From JAENVU01 sp031362155 (GTDB taxonomy: Bacteria > Actinomycetota > Acidimicrobiia > IMCC26256 > JAENVU01): a stretch of DNA of 24,600 bases. The notes under the pieces are model-generated. The model had not been told where the DNA came from, ran no database searches, and saw only the letters and a program-made list of their open reading frames with translations. The stretch is from the NCBI GenBank assembly GCA_031362155.1, contig JANLRZ010000033.1:1-24600 (forward strand). Direction: 5' to 3'. A program made the position numbers and the translations under genes. This document shows positions 7,072 through 14,876 of this stretch, piece by piece (within the stretch, counting starts at the first letter, position 1; each line of letters opens with the position of its first letter).

Positions 7072-8382
7072 GTGGCGTCGGGCACGTTCCGAACGCGGGT
7101 GCGCGGCCTCGCGTTGGACCTGGCGCCGCTGCGCGAGCGGGACTTCCGCCTCCTCTGGACCGGCGAGATCTTCTCCGAGATCGGCTCGAATATCACGCTC
7201 GTCGCGGTGCTCCTCCAGGTCGACGCGCTCACGCGCGATCCGGCGGCGGTGGGCCTGATCGGTCTGGTGCAGCTGGTGCCGTTGATGGCGGCATCACTGT
7301 TCGGCGGATCCTGGATCGACCGCTACGACCGGCGTCGACTGTTGCTGTTTGCTCAGATCGCACAAGCCGGCGCGGCGAGCTTGTTGCTGGTCGGCGCCAC
7401 CCTCGATCACACGCCGCTCGCCCTGATCTATGTCGCCGCGGGTCTGGTGGCGGGATTGAGCGGATTCTCGCTGGCGACTCGCTCGGCCATGACGCCGTCT
7501 CTGGTGCCGGCCGATCGCCTCCCGTCGGCGCTGGCGTTGAATCAGGTGATGTGGAACACCGCCCAGATCGTCGGTCCGGCTCTGGGTGGGCTGATCGTTG
7601 CGCTGCTCGGGTTCGGCTGGGCGTATGCCCTCGACGTCGTGTCGTTCGCCGGCACGATCGGTGCCGTGCTCTTGATGCAACCCCGGCCGCCGGTGCCGGA
7701 TTCGCCCGCCGATCCACTCGCCGAGCCCGTCGTTGAGCCGGAGGTCGAGGTGCTCGGGTCCTGGCGTCGCCTCGGCGAAGGGTTCAGCTACCTTCGATCG
7801 AAACCCGTGTTGCAGGCGACGTTTCTGATCGACCTGTTCGCCATGATCTTCGGTATGCCCCGGGTGTTGTTCCCGGTACTTGCCCGCACGACCTTCGGTG
7901 GTGGCCCGGCCCTGGCCGGTCTGCTCTTCGCCTCGGTCTCGGTGGGGGCGGTCATTGCGGCACTGACCAGCGGGTGGGTGCACCGGGTGCGGCGCCAGGG
8001 CCCGGCCATCGTGACCGCGGTCATCGTATGGGGCCTGGCGATCGCGGGGTTCGGGCTCGTGGGCGATCGGGTGCTGTTGGCCCTTGGATTCCTCGCGCTC
8101 GCGGGGGCCGCCGACGTCATCTCGGCCGTCTTCCGATCCACCATCTTGCAGGCCACGGTCCCCAACACGCTCCGGGGCCGATTGAGCGGTATCCACATCA
8201 CCGTCGTCGCCGGTGGGCCCCGCCTCGGCGACTTCGAAGCCGGCGTCGTCGCGTCGGCCTTCAGTCCCGCAATTTCGGTGGTGTCGGGCGGACTCATGTG
8301 TGTCGTCGGTGCCGTGGGTGTCGCCTTGGCCTTCCCTGCGTTCGCCCGCTACCGCGTGGGAGATTCGACGGCCGAACGCTGA
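7072..8382 (+). CDS. MFS transporter, EntS/MFS_3-like exporter
   Basis: This is a proton-driven inner-membrane exporter, by family resemblance probably for siderophores, drugs or other small molecules. About 12 membrane segments are visible. A motif-A loop lies between TM2 and TM3 (GGSWIDRYDRRRLL), and a charged cytoplasmic linker (about residues 205-225, rich in P, E and V) lies between the halves. The opening DLAPLRERDFRLLWTGEIFSEIGSNIT is typical of MFS_3 proteins. The frame is open up to an ATG at 6964, but that would begin 11 bp from the divergent peroxiredoxin start and add residues without transporter character. I prefer GTG 7072, preceded by GGGAAG; GTG 7048 is the other candidate. 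It is followed at 53 bp by the DUF3052 gene. The substrate cannot be told from sequence. Confidence 0.9.
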   Translation: MASGTFRTRVRGLALDLAPLRERDFRLLWTGEIFSEIGSNITLVAVLLQVDALTRDPAAVGLIGLVQLVPLMAASLFGGSWIDRYDRRRLLLFAQIAQAGAASLLLVGATLDHTPLALIYVAAGLVAGLSGFSLATRSAMTPSLVPADRLPSALALNQVMWNTAQIVGPALGGLIVALLGFGWAYALDVVSFAGTIGAVLLMQPRPPVPDSPADPLAEPVVEPEVEVLGSWRRLGEGFSYLRSKPVLQATFLIDLFAMIFGMPRVLFPVLARTTFGGGPALAGLLFASVSVGAVIAALTSGWVHRVRRQGPAIVTAVIVWGLAIAGFGLVGDRVLLALGFLALAGAADVISAVFRSTILQATVPNTLRGRLSGIHITVVAGGPRLGDFEAGVVASAFSPAISVVSGGLMCVVGAVGVALAFPAFARYRVGDSTAER

Positions 8383-8434
8383 GGGCTCGCTCCGAGTTGA
8401 CTCGTCGGCTGGAATGCGCTCGGATGAGCGGCGC

Positions 8435-8851
8435 ATGGCGGGGTACTCGGGAACACCATTGCCCAAGAAGTTGGGCATCAAGGAGGGCGCGCGCGTGGCG
8501 TTGGTCGCGGCGCCTGCCGGTTTCCGGCGGGCCCTCGGCCCGATGCCGGCCGGCGTGGAGGTCCGTGATCACGCCCGGGGCAAGCTCGACGTGATCGTCT
8601 TCTTCGCGACGCGGGAGCGGGAACTGGTACGCCGGTTCCCCGCCTTCAGCCGCGCGTTGCAGCCTGACGGCGGACTGTGGGTGGCGTGGCCGAAGAAAAC
8701 CAGCGGGGTCGCGACCGACCTGACGTTCGATCCGGTGCAACAGACCGGACTCGACGCCGGCCTCGTCGACAACAAGGTGTGTGCGATCGACGAGACGTGG
8801 TCGGCGTTGCGGTTCGTCGTTCGGGTCGCCGATCGTGCTGATCGCCGCTGA
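8435..8851 (+). CDS. DUF3052 family protein
   Basis: A 138-residue soluble protein matching the actinobacterial DUF3052 family, whose function is not established. The recognisable features are the start MAGYSGTPLPKKLGIKEG, a central VIVFFATRERELVRRFP, and LWVAWPKKTSGVATDLT, together with a C-terminal VDNKVCAIDETWSALRFVVR. The fold appears to be alpha/beta with no signal peptide. ATG 8435 is chosen because family members begin with this sequence; an in-frame ATG at 8414 is possible. The TGA (8849-8851) is 3 nt from the GTG of the SRAP gene, which has no Shine-Dalgarno of its own, so the downstream gene is probably translated by reinitiation. No functional link between the two is known to me. 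Confidence 0.88.
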   Translation: MAGYSGTPLPKKLGIKEGARVALVAAPAGFRRALGPMPAGVEVRDHARGKLDVIVFFATRERELVRRFPAFSRALQPDGGLWVAWPKKTSGVATDLTFDPVQQTGLDAGLVDNKVCAIDETWSALRFVVRVADRADRR

Positions 8852-8854
8852 GCC

Positions 8855-9559
8855 GTGTGTGGTCGCTTCGTCCAGGCCAGCGCGCCCACCCTGCTGGCCG
8901 AGCAGTTCGACGTCGACGAAGTCGCGATGGAATCTCCGGTAGCGGCCCACTACAACGTCGCCCCGCGGGCCGAGGTCCTCACTGTGGTCGGCCGCGACCA
9001 GGCTCGGCTGCTGACGACCATGCGCTGGGGTCTGGTTCCCGGCTGGGCCGAATCCCTGGCGATCGGCGATCGGATGATCAATGCTCGGGCGGAGACACTG
9101 CTGGACAAGGCCGCATTTCGGCCCGCGTTCGAACGACGACGGTGCATCATCCCGGTGGACGGCTTCTACGAGTGGCGCGCGATGCCCGGCGGGAAGAAGC
9201 AGCCGTATTACATCTTCGCGACCGACGGCGTGCCGTTGGCCCTCGCCGGACTCTGGGAATCGTTCCGAGATCGCACCGATCCGGACGCCGCGTGGGTGCG
9301 GTCGTGCACGGTGATCACCACGGAGGCCAACGCCACGATGCGATCACTCCACGATCGGATGCCGGTCATCCTCGATTCATCCGACTGGACAACGTGGTTG
9401 GATCCCGACCAGGTCGACCCGGCCGCCATGCAACCGTTCCTACACCCCGCATCCAATGATCTGCTCTCGATACATCCCGTGAGCCCGCGCGTGAATGGCG
9501 CACGCGCCGACGACGACGGCCTGATCGTGCGGGAAGACCCGCTCACCCTGTTCCCGTAG
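8855..9559 (+). CDS. SRAP domain protein (YedK/HMCES family), abasic-site sensor
   Basis: SRAP proteins trap abasic sites in single-stranded DNA as a thiazolidine crosslink through the N-terminal cysteine, shielding them from cleavage during replication. The 234-residue protein begins MCGRF, so removal of Met exposes the catalytic Cys2. The other active-site residues are in place: N76 in MINARAET, E106 in DGFYEW and H166 in SLHDRMPVIL, matching N75, E105 and H160 of E. coli YedK. GTG 8855 must be the start, since the chemistry requires Cys2 at the N-terminus. It sits 3 nt after DUF3052 and 11 nt before the next gene on the same strand. No SOS-type operator is evident; expression probably comes from the upstream transcript. 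Confidence 0.95.
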   Translation: MCGRFVQASAPTLLAEQFDVDEVAMESPVAAHYNVAPRAEVLTVVGRDQARLLTTMRWGLVPGWAESLAIGDRMINARAETLLDKAAFRPAFERRRCIIPVDGFYEWRAMPGGKKQPYYIFATDGVPLALAGLWESFRDRTDPDAAWVRSCTVITTEANATMRSLHDRMPVILDSSDWTTWLDPDQVDPAAMQPFLHPASNDLLSIHPVSPRVNGARADDDGLIVREDPLTLFP

Positions 9560-9562
9560 AGT
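9557..9562 (+). promoter_or_regulatory. -10 box of a probable leaderless promoter (MDMPI-family gene)
   Basis: TAGAGT lies 8 nt before ATG 9571 and includes the TAG stop codon of the SRAP gene (9557-9559). The spacing suggests a leaderless transcript, so this gene may be expressed both from its own promoter and by read-through. Confidence 0.45.
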
Positions 9563-9570
9563 CCAGCGCC

Positions 9571-10314
9571 ATGGATCATGAGTCGTACGTGGATCGAATC
9601 CGAGCCGAGGCCGCGCGTATGGCCGCAATCGCGCGATCGGCCGGTCCCGCCGGCAAGACCCCCGCGACGCCAGAGTGGAACATGGCGAAGCTGCTCAAGC
9701 ACACCGGCACGACTCATCGCTGGGTCATCGGCATCACCAAGACCCGCGAGTTCGTGAACCCCGGCGATCTCGACCTCGAACTTCCGGTGGACGACGCGTC
9801 CTATCCCGACTGGCTCGAGCACGGTGCCGGCGACCTCGTGACCGCATTAGGCGCACTGGATTCGTCGACGCCGATGTGGTCGTGGGCGGGAGATGATCGG
9901 GCCGGGTTCTGGTCGCGACGTATGGCCCACGAGACGACCATTCATCGATGGGACGCGCAGAGCGCCGCCGGCGACCACGACGACATCGATCCGGAGTTCG
10001 CGGCCGACGGGATCGACGAGAGGATCGAATACCTGACTCCGTCGATGAAGTTCAATCCATCCGGCGCCGACGCGCTGGTCGGGCACGGCGAGTCGGTTCA
10101 CGTTCACGCGACCGACACCGTGGGCGAGTGGGTCCTCCGGTTCAACCCCGAGGGACTGGACGTCGAACGCACCCACGACAAGGGCGATGTCGCACTCCGC
10201 GGTGCGAGTCGCGATCTCCTCCTGTACCTGGTCGGCCGGCGCGACCTAGAGGGCATCGACGTGTTCGGCGACGCCTCGGTGCTCGAAGCCCACGCCGCGA
10301 TTCGGTCCTTCTGA
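9571..10314 (+). CDS. Maleylpyruvate isomerase-family, mycothiol-dependent enzyme (DinB-like fold)
   Basis: Members of this family use a metal ion and mycothiol for isomerisations or thiol transfers; most are uncharacterised, so the substrate is unknown. The 247-residue protein shows an N-terminal four-helix DinB/MDMPI domain with probable metal ligands H44 (LLKHTGTTHRW), E121 and H125 (MAHETTIHRWDAQ). The E-x3-H spacing is the same as in the characterised isomerase (E144/H148). The C-terminal MDMPI-type domain (about 180-247) includes DVALRGASRDLLLYLVGR. Presence of this family fits an actinobacterium that makes mycothiol. It is the last gene of a plus-strand run and converges with the LLM gene, leaving only 9 bp between the two stop codons. 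Confidence 0.9.
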   Translation: MDHESYVDRIRAEAARMAAIARSAGPAGKTPATPEWNMAKLLKHTGTTHRWVIGITKTREFVNPGDLDLELPVDDASYPDWLEHGAGDLVTALGALDSSTPMWSWAGDDRAGFWSRRMAHETTIHRWDAQSAAGDHDDIDPEFAADGIDERIEYLTPSMKFNPSGADALVGHGESVHVHATDTVGEWVLRFNPEGLDVERTHDKGDVALRGASRDLLLYLVGRRDLEGIDVFGDASVLEAHAAIRSF

Positions 10315-10323
10315 GGTTCGCGT

Positions 10324-11289
10324 CTACGGCTTGAGCTTGGCGAGGGCGCGGATCGTGGTCCGAGCGGTGTCGGGATCGGAGATGATCATCGGAGCCGGCG
10401 TCGTGACGCCGTTGTCGGCATAGCGACGAACGCCCTCGGCACACTGCTCGGGGGATCCCCACACTATCAGTTCGTCGAGGACAGCATCCGGAATCACCTC
10501 GGTCGCCCCGGCGCGATCACCGGCCTTCCATGCATCCCACATTGGCTGGAGCGCCTCCCCGCGGCCGATCCATTCGTGGAACGCGGCATACACGGGGACA
10601 TTCAGGTACTCCGCCACCATGCGTCGTCCGATCGCGCGCACCACGTCGCGATCTTCGGTCGGCAGCACGAAGATGCGGGCCGCGATCTCCTTGTCTGCAC
10701 CCACGATCGGGGCAACGGTCTTGACGTCCTCGGCCGAGAGCCAGTTGACGATCGCGCCATCGGCTTCGCGGCCGGCGAGGCGCAACATGCCTTCACGGAG
10801 CGCGGCGACCAAGATCGGCGGCGGCTCCGGTAGCCGGACTCCGAGGCGGAACCCCTTCACGGAGAAGGTCTCGTAGTCCTCGGTGACCTTCTCGCCCGCC
10901 AGCGCGGCGCGGAGGAATCGCAGGGTGTCGCGGACGCGTTGGTACGGATGCTCGAACGGGATGCCGTTCCATCGTTCGACGATGACGTTGCTCGAGGATC
11001 CGATCCCCAGGACCGCGCGCCCGGGAGCGATGTCGGCGAGGGTGGCGATCGACTGCGCCAGCAGTGCCGGGCCGCGTGTGTAGACCGGGACGATTGCCTG
11101 ACCGAGCCGCAACGAGGGTGCCCAGACGGCCGCGAGTACGAGAGGGGTGAACGCATCCGTGGCGTTGGTCTCGGCCGACCACACGTCGGTGAAGCCGAGA
11201 TCTTCGAGTTCCACCAGCCACTCGCGGTGTTCCAGCAGCGGAACCCCCGCGAAGGGAATGGTGATACCCCAGCGTTGGGTCACAGTCAT
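10324..11289 (-). CDS. LLM-class (luciferase-like) F420-dependent oxidoreductase
   Basis: The protein is predicted to transfer hydride with reduced coenzyme F420 (or a flavin) on an unidentified substrate. The 321-residue TIM-barrel protein has the features of the F420 LLM group: GITIPFAGVPLLEHREWLVELEDLGFTDVWSAE at the N-terminus, RLGQAIVPVYTRGPALLAQSIATLADIAPGR (strand 3 to helix 3), GIGSSSNVIVERWNG and a C-terminal VWGSPEQCAEGVRRYADNGVTTP. The frame is open for 104 codons upstream, but those residues are out-of-frame shadow of the preceding gene. ATG 11289 is preceded by GGAAGG. Its first bases overlap the stop of the thioesterase gene as ATGA, indicating translational coupling, so the two proteins probably act on related substrates. 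Confidence 0.93.
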   Translation of the reverse strand: MTVTQRWGITIPFAGVPLLEHREWLVELEDLGFTDVWSAETNATDAFTPLVLAAVWAPSLRLGQAIVPVYTRGPALLAQSIATLADIAPGRAVLGIGSSSNVIVERWNGIPFEHPYQRVRDTLRFLRAALAGEKVTEDYETFSVKGFRLGVRLPEPPPILVAALREGMLRLAGREADGAIVNWLSAEDVKTVAPIVGADKEIAARIFVLPTEDRDVVRAIGRRMVAEYLNVPVYAAFHEWIGRGEALQPMWDAWKAGDRAGATEVIPDAVLDELIVWGSPEQCAEGVRRYADNGVTTPAPMIISDPDTARTTIRALAKLKP

Positions 11290-12107
11290 GAGCGGGTTCC
11301 TTCCGGTGGGTCCTCGCGCCAACTGCGCACGATGGTCGATTGGCTGGCGGTGCCGAGCAGCGTGCCATCTTCGGCCCAGAGATGCACGAGGCCGTGACCG
11401 AAACCGTCGGCGATGGCATGCACGCGAATGTCGGCGAGGATCCACTCGGTGGGGACACGATGGGCGACCCGCAAGGTGTTGTCGAGGCTGTTCCCTCCGG
11501 CGCGTGCGCCGAGCGCTTGGGAGATGCCGAACGGCACGTAATCGCCGATGATCGAGAGCGCCGCCGCCGACACGTCGAGCAAGCCCGGCAGCCGCACCCA
11601 CAATGCCGACCGGCCGGTGCCGGGGATCCCGTCGAGGTCATCGAAACTGCGAGCTTCGGCCATGCGCATATCGATGCGATCCATGATCGAGTTCTCGTGC
11701 CGGTCGAGCAGTTCTCGGGGTGGGCATTCCATCGGCGGCGCGACTGCCGGCATCTCGGCCCACGCGCCGGAATGCGGCACGTCTCGACGACCGAGCGCGG
11801 CGTTGACGGTCAGAATCTCGGTGTCTCCTACCGAGGCCACGGCCCGCGCCTGGGAAACTTGATGGCCGCGCACGACCTCGTCGATCCGGATGTCGATGAC
11901 CGACGGTGGACGGGCATACGAGAGGTACTGACCGGTCGCCCACACCAACTGCCGGCCGGTGGCCCGTTCGAGTGCGTCGACGCACGCGCCGAGCCCGCAG
12001 CCACCGAAGAGTGCGCCGAGACCCGAACACAGGGTGGGTACCACCGGCATCCGCCAGTGGTGGGGGTCCGGCGTGGGTTCCATCCCGAAAAAGGCGAGCG
12101 CATCCAT
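11286..12107 (-). CDS. Acyl-CoA thioesterase-like double-hotdog protein
   Basis: The protein probably hydrolyses acyl-CoA thioesters, or binds them, in the cytoplasm. The 273 residues fit the TesB-like double-hotdog layout. The N-terminal hotdog (GACVDALERATGRQLVWATGQYLSYARPPSVIDI) is followed by a variable middle with MECPPRELL. The C-terminal hotdog has LLDVSAAALSIIGDYVPFGISQALGARAGGNSLDNTLRVAHRVPTEWILADIRVHAIADGFGHGLVHLWAEDGTLLGTASQ, the SLDNTLRVAH and DGTLLGTASQ parts being characteristic. The start is ATG 12107, with TAGGTT 8 nt upstream and no Shine-Dalgarno. Its TGA overlaps the LLM start by ATGA. Substrate chain length cannot be read from the sequence. Confidence 0.88.
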   Translation of the reverse strand: MDALAFFGMEPTPDPHHWRMPVVPTLCSGLGALFGGCGLGACVDALERATGRQLVWATGQYLSYARPPSVIDIRIDEVVRGHQVSQARAVASVGDTEILTVNAALGRRDVPHSGAWAEMPAVAPPMECPPRELLDRHENSIMDRIDMRMAEARSFDDLDGIPGTGRSALWVRLPGLLDVSAAALSIIGDYVPFGISQALGARAGGNSLDNTLRVAHRVPTEWILADIRVHAIADGFGHGLVHLWAEDGTLLGTASQSTIVRSWREDPPEGTRS

Positions 12108-12115
12108 TCGGGCGG

Positions 12116-12121
12116 AACCTA
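12116..12121 (-). promoter_or_regulatory. -10 box of a probable leaderless promoter (thioesterase-LLM operon), with nearby inverted repeat
   Basis: On the minus strand TAGGTT lies 8 nt before the thioesterase ATG. Just upstream, 12132-12137 and 12143-12148 form a 6-bp inverted repeat (CTTCGG/CCGAAG, 5-nt spacer) that would cover the -35 region, a plausible operator position in the 142-bp gap shared with pirin. The operator reading is speculative. Confidence 0.45.
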
Positions 12122-12249
12122 CTTGGCCCTCCTTCGGTCGTCCCGAAGCGGGCGGTCGGTGCCGCGCGCACGTTCAGGGCGGTTGGTTCGGGAATGCCGT
12201 TGGGTCGGAACGGTTGAGCACACCACTGACGAAAGCGGGAGAGGATCCG

Positions 12250-13086
12250 ATGGGCACACGTACGGTCATGGCCACCATCGAGGCGCACCGACAGACCGAG
12301 GGTGCGGGCTTCGAAGTCCGGCGGCCGTTTCCGACGCCCCGGCTGAGTCAGATCGACCCCTTCTTGTTGCTTGACGAGATGGGTCCCGTCGACGTGGAGC
12401 CGGGCCAGGCCAAAGGGGCGCCCGATCACCCGCACCGCGGGTTCGAGACGGTCACCTACGTGATCGAGGGTGCGACCGAACACGAAGACTCCGCCGGGAA
12501 CGCGGGCCGGATCGGCCCCGGAGCCGTGCAGTGGATGACCGCGGGTTCCGGCGTGATCCATTCGGAGATGCCGGCACGCGAACTCCTCACCGACGGTGGG
12601 CGAATGCACGGCTTTCAGCTCTGGGTCAATCTGCCTCAACGGGACAAGCTCGCCGCCCCGCGCTACCAAGAGTTCCGCGCCGATCAGATTCCTACCGTCG
12701 TCGGAACCGGCAGCCTCGTGCGCGTGATCGCGGGAACCCACGCCGGAGTCACCGGTCCGGTGGTGACGCACTCGCCCGTCAGTTACTTCCACGTCTCCCT
12801 CGCGGCCGACGCGTCGGTGACGATTGCCATCCCGGCCGCGCACACCGCGCTCGTCTACACGTTCGAGGGTACGGGTGATGGGTCGTTGCGGGTGTTCGCG
12901 GCCGATGGCGACGACCTCCGGATCGAGAACCCGGGAGACGCCGTCGGGGAGTACCTCGTCCTCGCGGGCGCCCCGCTGCGGGAACCGATCGCCCGGTACG
13001 GCCCGTTCGTGATGAACACCGCGGCGGAGATCGAGGAGGCCATCGACGACTACCGCACCGGCCGGTTCGGACTCATCACGCGCTGA
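12250..13086 (+). CDS. Pirin family protein (bicupin)
   Basis: Pirins are iron-binding double cupins; some have quercetin dioxygenase activity and others act as redox-sensing regulators, so the role here is open. The 278-residue protein has the N-terminal cupin with metal ligands H60 and H62 (DHPHRGFETVTYVIEG), H104 and E106 (GVIHSEMP), matching human pirin H56, H58, H101 and E103. Motifs such as DPFLLLDEMGP and HGFQLWVNLP are also typical. The C-terminal cupin ends in IARYGPFVMNTAAEIEEAIDDYRTGRFG, the standard pirin tail. ATG 12250 has GGGAGAGG (12237-12244) upstream; the longer frame upstream is antisense to the thioesterase gene. SMP-30 follows after 26 bp and is probably cotranscribed. 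Confidence 0.95.
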   Translation: MGTRTVMATIEAHRQTEGAGFEVRRPFPTPRLSQIDPFLLLDEMGPVDVEPGQAKGAPDHPHRGFETVTYVIEGATEHEDSAGNAGRIGPGAVQWMTAGSGVIHSEMPARELLTDGGRMHGFQLWVNLPQRDKLAAPRYQEFRADQIPTVVGTGSLVRVIAGTHAGVTGPVVTHSPVSYFHVSLAADASVTIAIPAAHTALVYTFEGTGDGSLRVFAADGDDLRIENPGDAVGEYLVLAGAPLREPIARYGPFVMNTAAEIEEAIDDYRTGRFGLITR

Positions 13087-13112
13087 CCCGGCCGCCGCGC
13101 GAGACTCCGCGG

Positions 13113-13949
13113 ATGGAGCGAACCACCACGGTGCTCGTCGAAGGACTCCGGTTCCCGGAGGGCCCGCGCTGGCGGGCGGATCGGTTGTACTTCTCGGACC
13201 AACACGACGCCAAGGTGTGGTCGATGACCGCGGACGGTGCTCTCGAACTCGTGGTCGAGGTGCCCGAACGACCCTCCGGGTTGGGGTGGGACCTCGAGGG
13301 TCGTCTGCTCATCGTGTCGATGGACGACCGGCGGCTGTTGCGATACGCCGACGGGTCCCTCACCGAGATCGCCGACCTCAGTGGGCTCGCGCCCTGGCAT
13401 TGCAACGACATGGTGGTGGACGCACACGGCCGCGCGTACGTTGGCAATTTCGGGTTCGACCTCGATGGCGGTGCGGAACCTCGACCAACGGTCGTACTGC
13501 GCGTGGATCCCGACGGGTCGGTCCGGGCGGCGGCCGACGAGATCCGTTTTCCGAACGGCACCGTGATCACTCCCGACGGTGGAACGCTCATCATCGGTGA
13601 GAGTTGGGGAGGGTGTCTGACTGCGTTCGACGTCGATGCCGACGGCGGACTCTCGAACCGTCGCGAATGGGCCAAGCTCGACGGCGCGGTCCCGGACGGC
13701 ATCTGCCTCGACGCCGAGGGGGCGATCTGGTCGGCGTGTCCGCTGACTGGCCGTGTCCTACGGGTACGCGAAGGCGGCGAGATCACCGATGTCGTCACCG
13801 TCGACCGCAACGGCGCCTATGCGTGCATGCTCGGTGGCGCCGGCGGCACGACCCTGTTCGTGTGCACCGCCGACGCCAATCACCCGGCCGAGACGGTCAC
13901 GATGCGCGGCGCCATCGAGGTGTGTGCGGTCGACATCCCCGGCGCCTAG
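13113..13949 (+). CDS. SMP-30/gluconolactonase-family lactone hydrolase
   Basis: The protein is predicted to be a metal-dependent hydrolase of sugar lactones or similar cyclic esters. The 278-residue six-bladed propeller shows the family signatures: E16 in FPEGPRW, N98 in WHCNDMVVDAHGRAYVGNFGF, N148 in FPNGTVITPDGGTLIIGES and D195 in VPDGICLDAEGAIWSACP. E16, N148 and D195 correspond to the metal ligands of SMP-30. There is no signal peptide, so it acts in the cytoplasm. The start ATG 13113 follows directly on the sequence of homologous starts (VEGLRFPEGPRW); the Shine-Dalgarno is weak. It is placed 26 bp after pirin. A strong hairpin follows the stop codon. Confidence 0.94.
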   Translation: MERTTTVLVEGLRFPEGPRWRADRLYFSDQHDAKVWSMTADGALELVVEVPERPSGLGWDLEGRLLIVSMDDRRLLRYADGSLTEIADLSGLAPWHCNDMVVDAHGRAYVGNFGFDLDGGAEPRPTVVLRVDPDGSVRAAADEIRFPNGTVITPDGGTLIIGESWGGCLTAFDVDADGGLSNRREWAKLDGAVPDGICLDAEGAIWSACPLTGRVLRVREGGEITDVVTVDRNGAYACMLGGAGGTTLFVCTADANHPAETVTMRGAIEVCAVDIPGA

Positions 13950-13964
13950 TTGACCCGGTTCCCG

Positions 13965-14011
13965 GCGTTTGGCGGATGGTGGTTCGCTCCGCGTCACCAC
14001 CTGCCAAACGC
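13965..14011. terminator. Hairpin between convergent genes, probable bidirectional terminator
   Basis: GCGTTTGGC (13965-13973), extended to 13981, pairs with 13995-14011. This gives a 17-position stem with 15 Watson-Crick pairs, one G-T and one A-C, around a loop at about 13983-13993. It lies in the 73-bp gap between the SMP-30 stop and the SDR stop, where both transcripts converge. There is no poly-T tract, as is common for actinobacterial terminators. Confidence 0.6.
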
Positions 14012-14022
14012 TTGAACGTGGA

Positions 14023-14859
14023 TTAGAGGGTGGGCCCAGTGGGAGTCGCGCCGGTGAGGGCGGCGTCGTGGCGGTGCTGGATGGTCGCGGCGTGCGCGTC
14101 GTCGGACAGGACGAAGAAGCGGTTCGTGTGGACCGCGTCGAGGACCGTGGCCGCGTAGTCCAACGGCTCGATGCCGGCGTTCACGAGCGCCGTGATGAAC
14201 TCAGCCGCCGGCGATCCGGCACTAGGGAGGGGGCTCGCGCCGAGCCGAGCCGGCCAGTTGCGGCCGGACTCCGCGATCCGGGTCCGTATGAACGCCGGAC
14301 ACAGCACGGTGACGCCGATGTCGAGCCCCGCCATCGCGAAGTCGAGATGCAGCGACTCGGACAGGCCGACGACCGCATGCTTGGTCGCGACGTACGGCGC
14401 CATCATCGGTGCGCCGCTCAGCCCGGCCAGGGACGCGGTGTTGATGACGTGGCCGGACCCCTGTTCGACGAGGCGGGGGACGAAGGCCTGGATGCCGTGC
14501 ACCACGCCCATCAGGTTGACGCTGATCGCCCATTCCCAGCCCGCTGCGGAGATCTCCCACGCGGGTCCGTTCCCCCCACCGACGCCGGCGTTGTTCACGA
14601 TGAGGTCGGCCGTGCCGAACCGAGCAAACGTTGCCGCCGCGAACGCCTGGACCTGTGCGGCGTCGGCCACGTCACACTCGACGCCGAGGGTGGGGATACC
14701 CCGGGCCTCGAACGCGGCGACGGTCTCCGCGAGCGGACCGGGCTCGACATCGGCGAGCGCGAGCTGCATGCCCTCCGCGGCAAACACCTCGGCCAGGGCC
14801 AGCCCGATACCGCTCGCCCCGCCCGTGATCGCGCACACCTTGCCATTCAATTCCTGCAC
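14023..14859 (-). CDS. Short-chain dehydrogenase/reductase (SDR)
   Basis: This NAD(P)-dependent alcohol dehydrogenase or ketoreductase is of the classical SDR type. The 278-residue protein has the cofactor motif TGGASGIG (12-19), an acidic residue after strand 2 (ALADVEP, D37, favouring NAD), NNAG (89-92) and the catalytic S143, Y156 and K160 (PYVATK). FIRTRIAESGRNWP and the C-terminal region resemble SDRs of steroid, fatty-acid or aromatic catabolism, but no substrate can be assigned. The start is GTG (14859-14857), preceded by AAGGAG (complement of 14866-14871). It begins 17 bp after the stop of the 2-oxoglutarate oxygenase gene, so the two form an operon. A hydroxylase followed by an alcohol dehydrogenase suggests consecutive oxidation steps (inference). 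Confidence 0.93.
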   Translation of the reverse strand: MQELNGKVCAITGGASGIGLALAEVFAAEGMQLALADVEPGPLAETVAAFEARGIPTLGVECDVADAAQVQAFAAATFARFGTADLIVNNAGVGGGNGPAWEISAAGWEWAISVNLMGVVHGIQAFVPRLVEQGSGHVINTASLAGLSGAPMMAPYVATKHAVVGLSESLHLDFAMAGLDIGVTVLCPAFIRTRIAESGRNWPARLGASPLPSAGSPAAEFITALVNAGIEPLDYAATVLDAVHTNRFFVLSDDAHAATIQHRHDAALTGATPTGPTL

Positions 14860-14876
14860 AGCACGCTCCTTGGAAG

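Noticed and set aside
7294..8481. 395-codon antisense frame across the MFS gene
   Set aside because: No recognisable domain and low-complexity charged composition; the plus strand encodes a clear transporter.
11290..11601. 104-codon N-terminal extension of the LLM oxidoreductase
   Set aside because: It overlaps the thioesterase gene in another frame and is arginine-rich; the ATG at 11289 has a good ribosome site and matches homologous starts.
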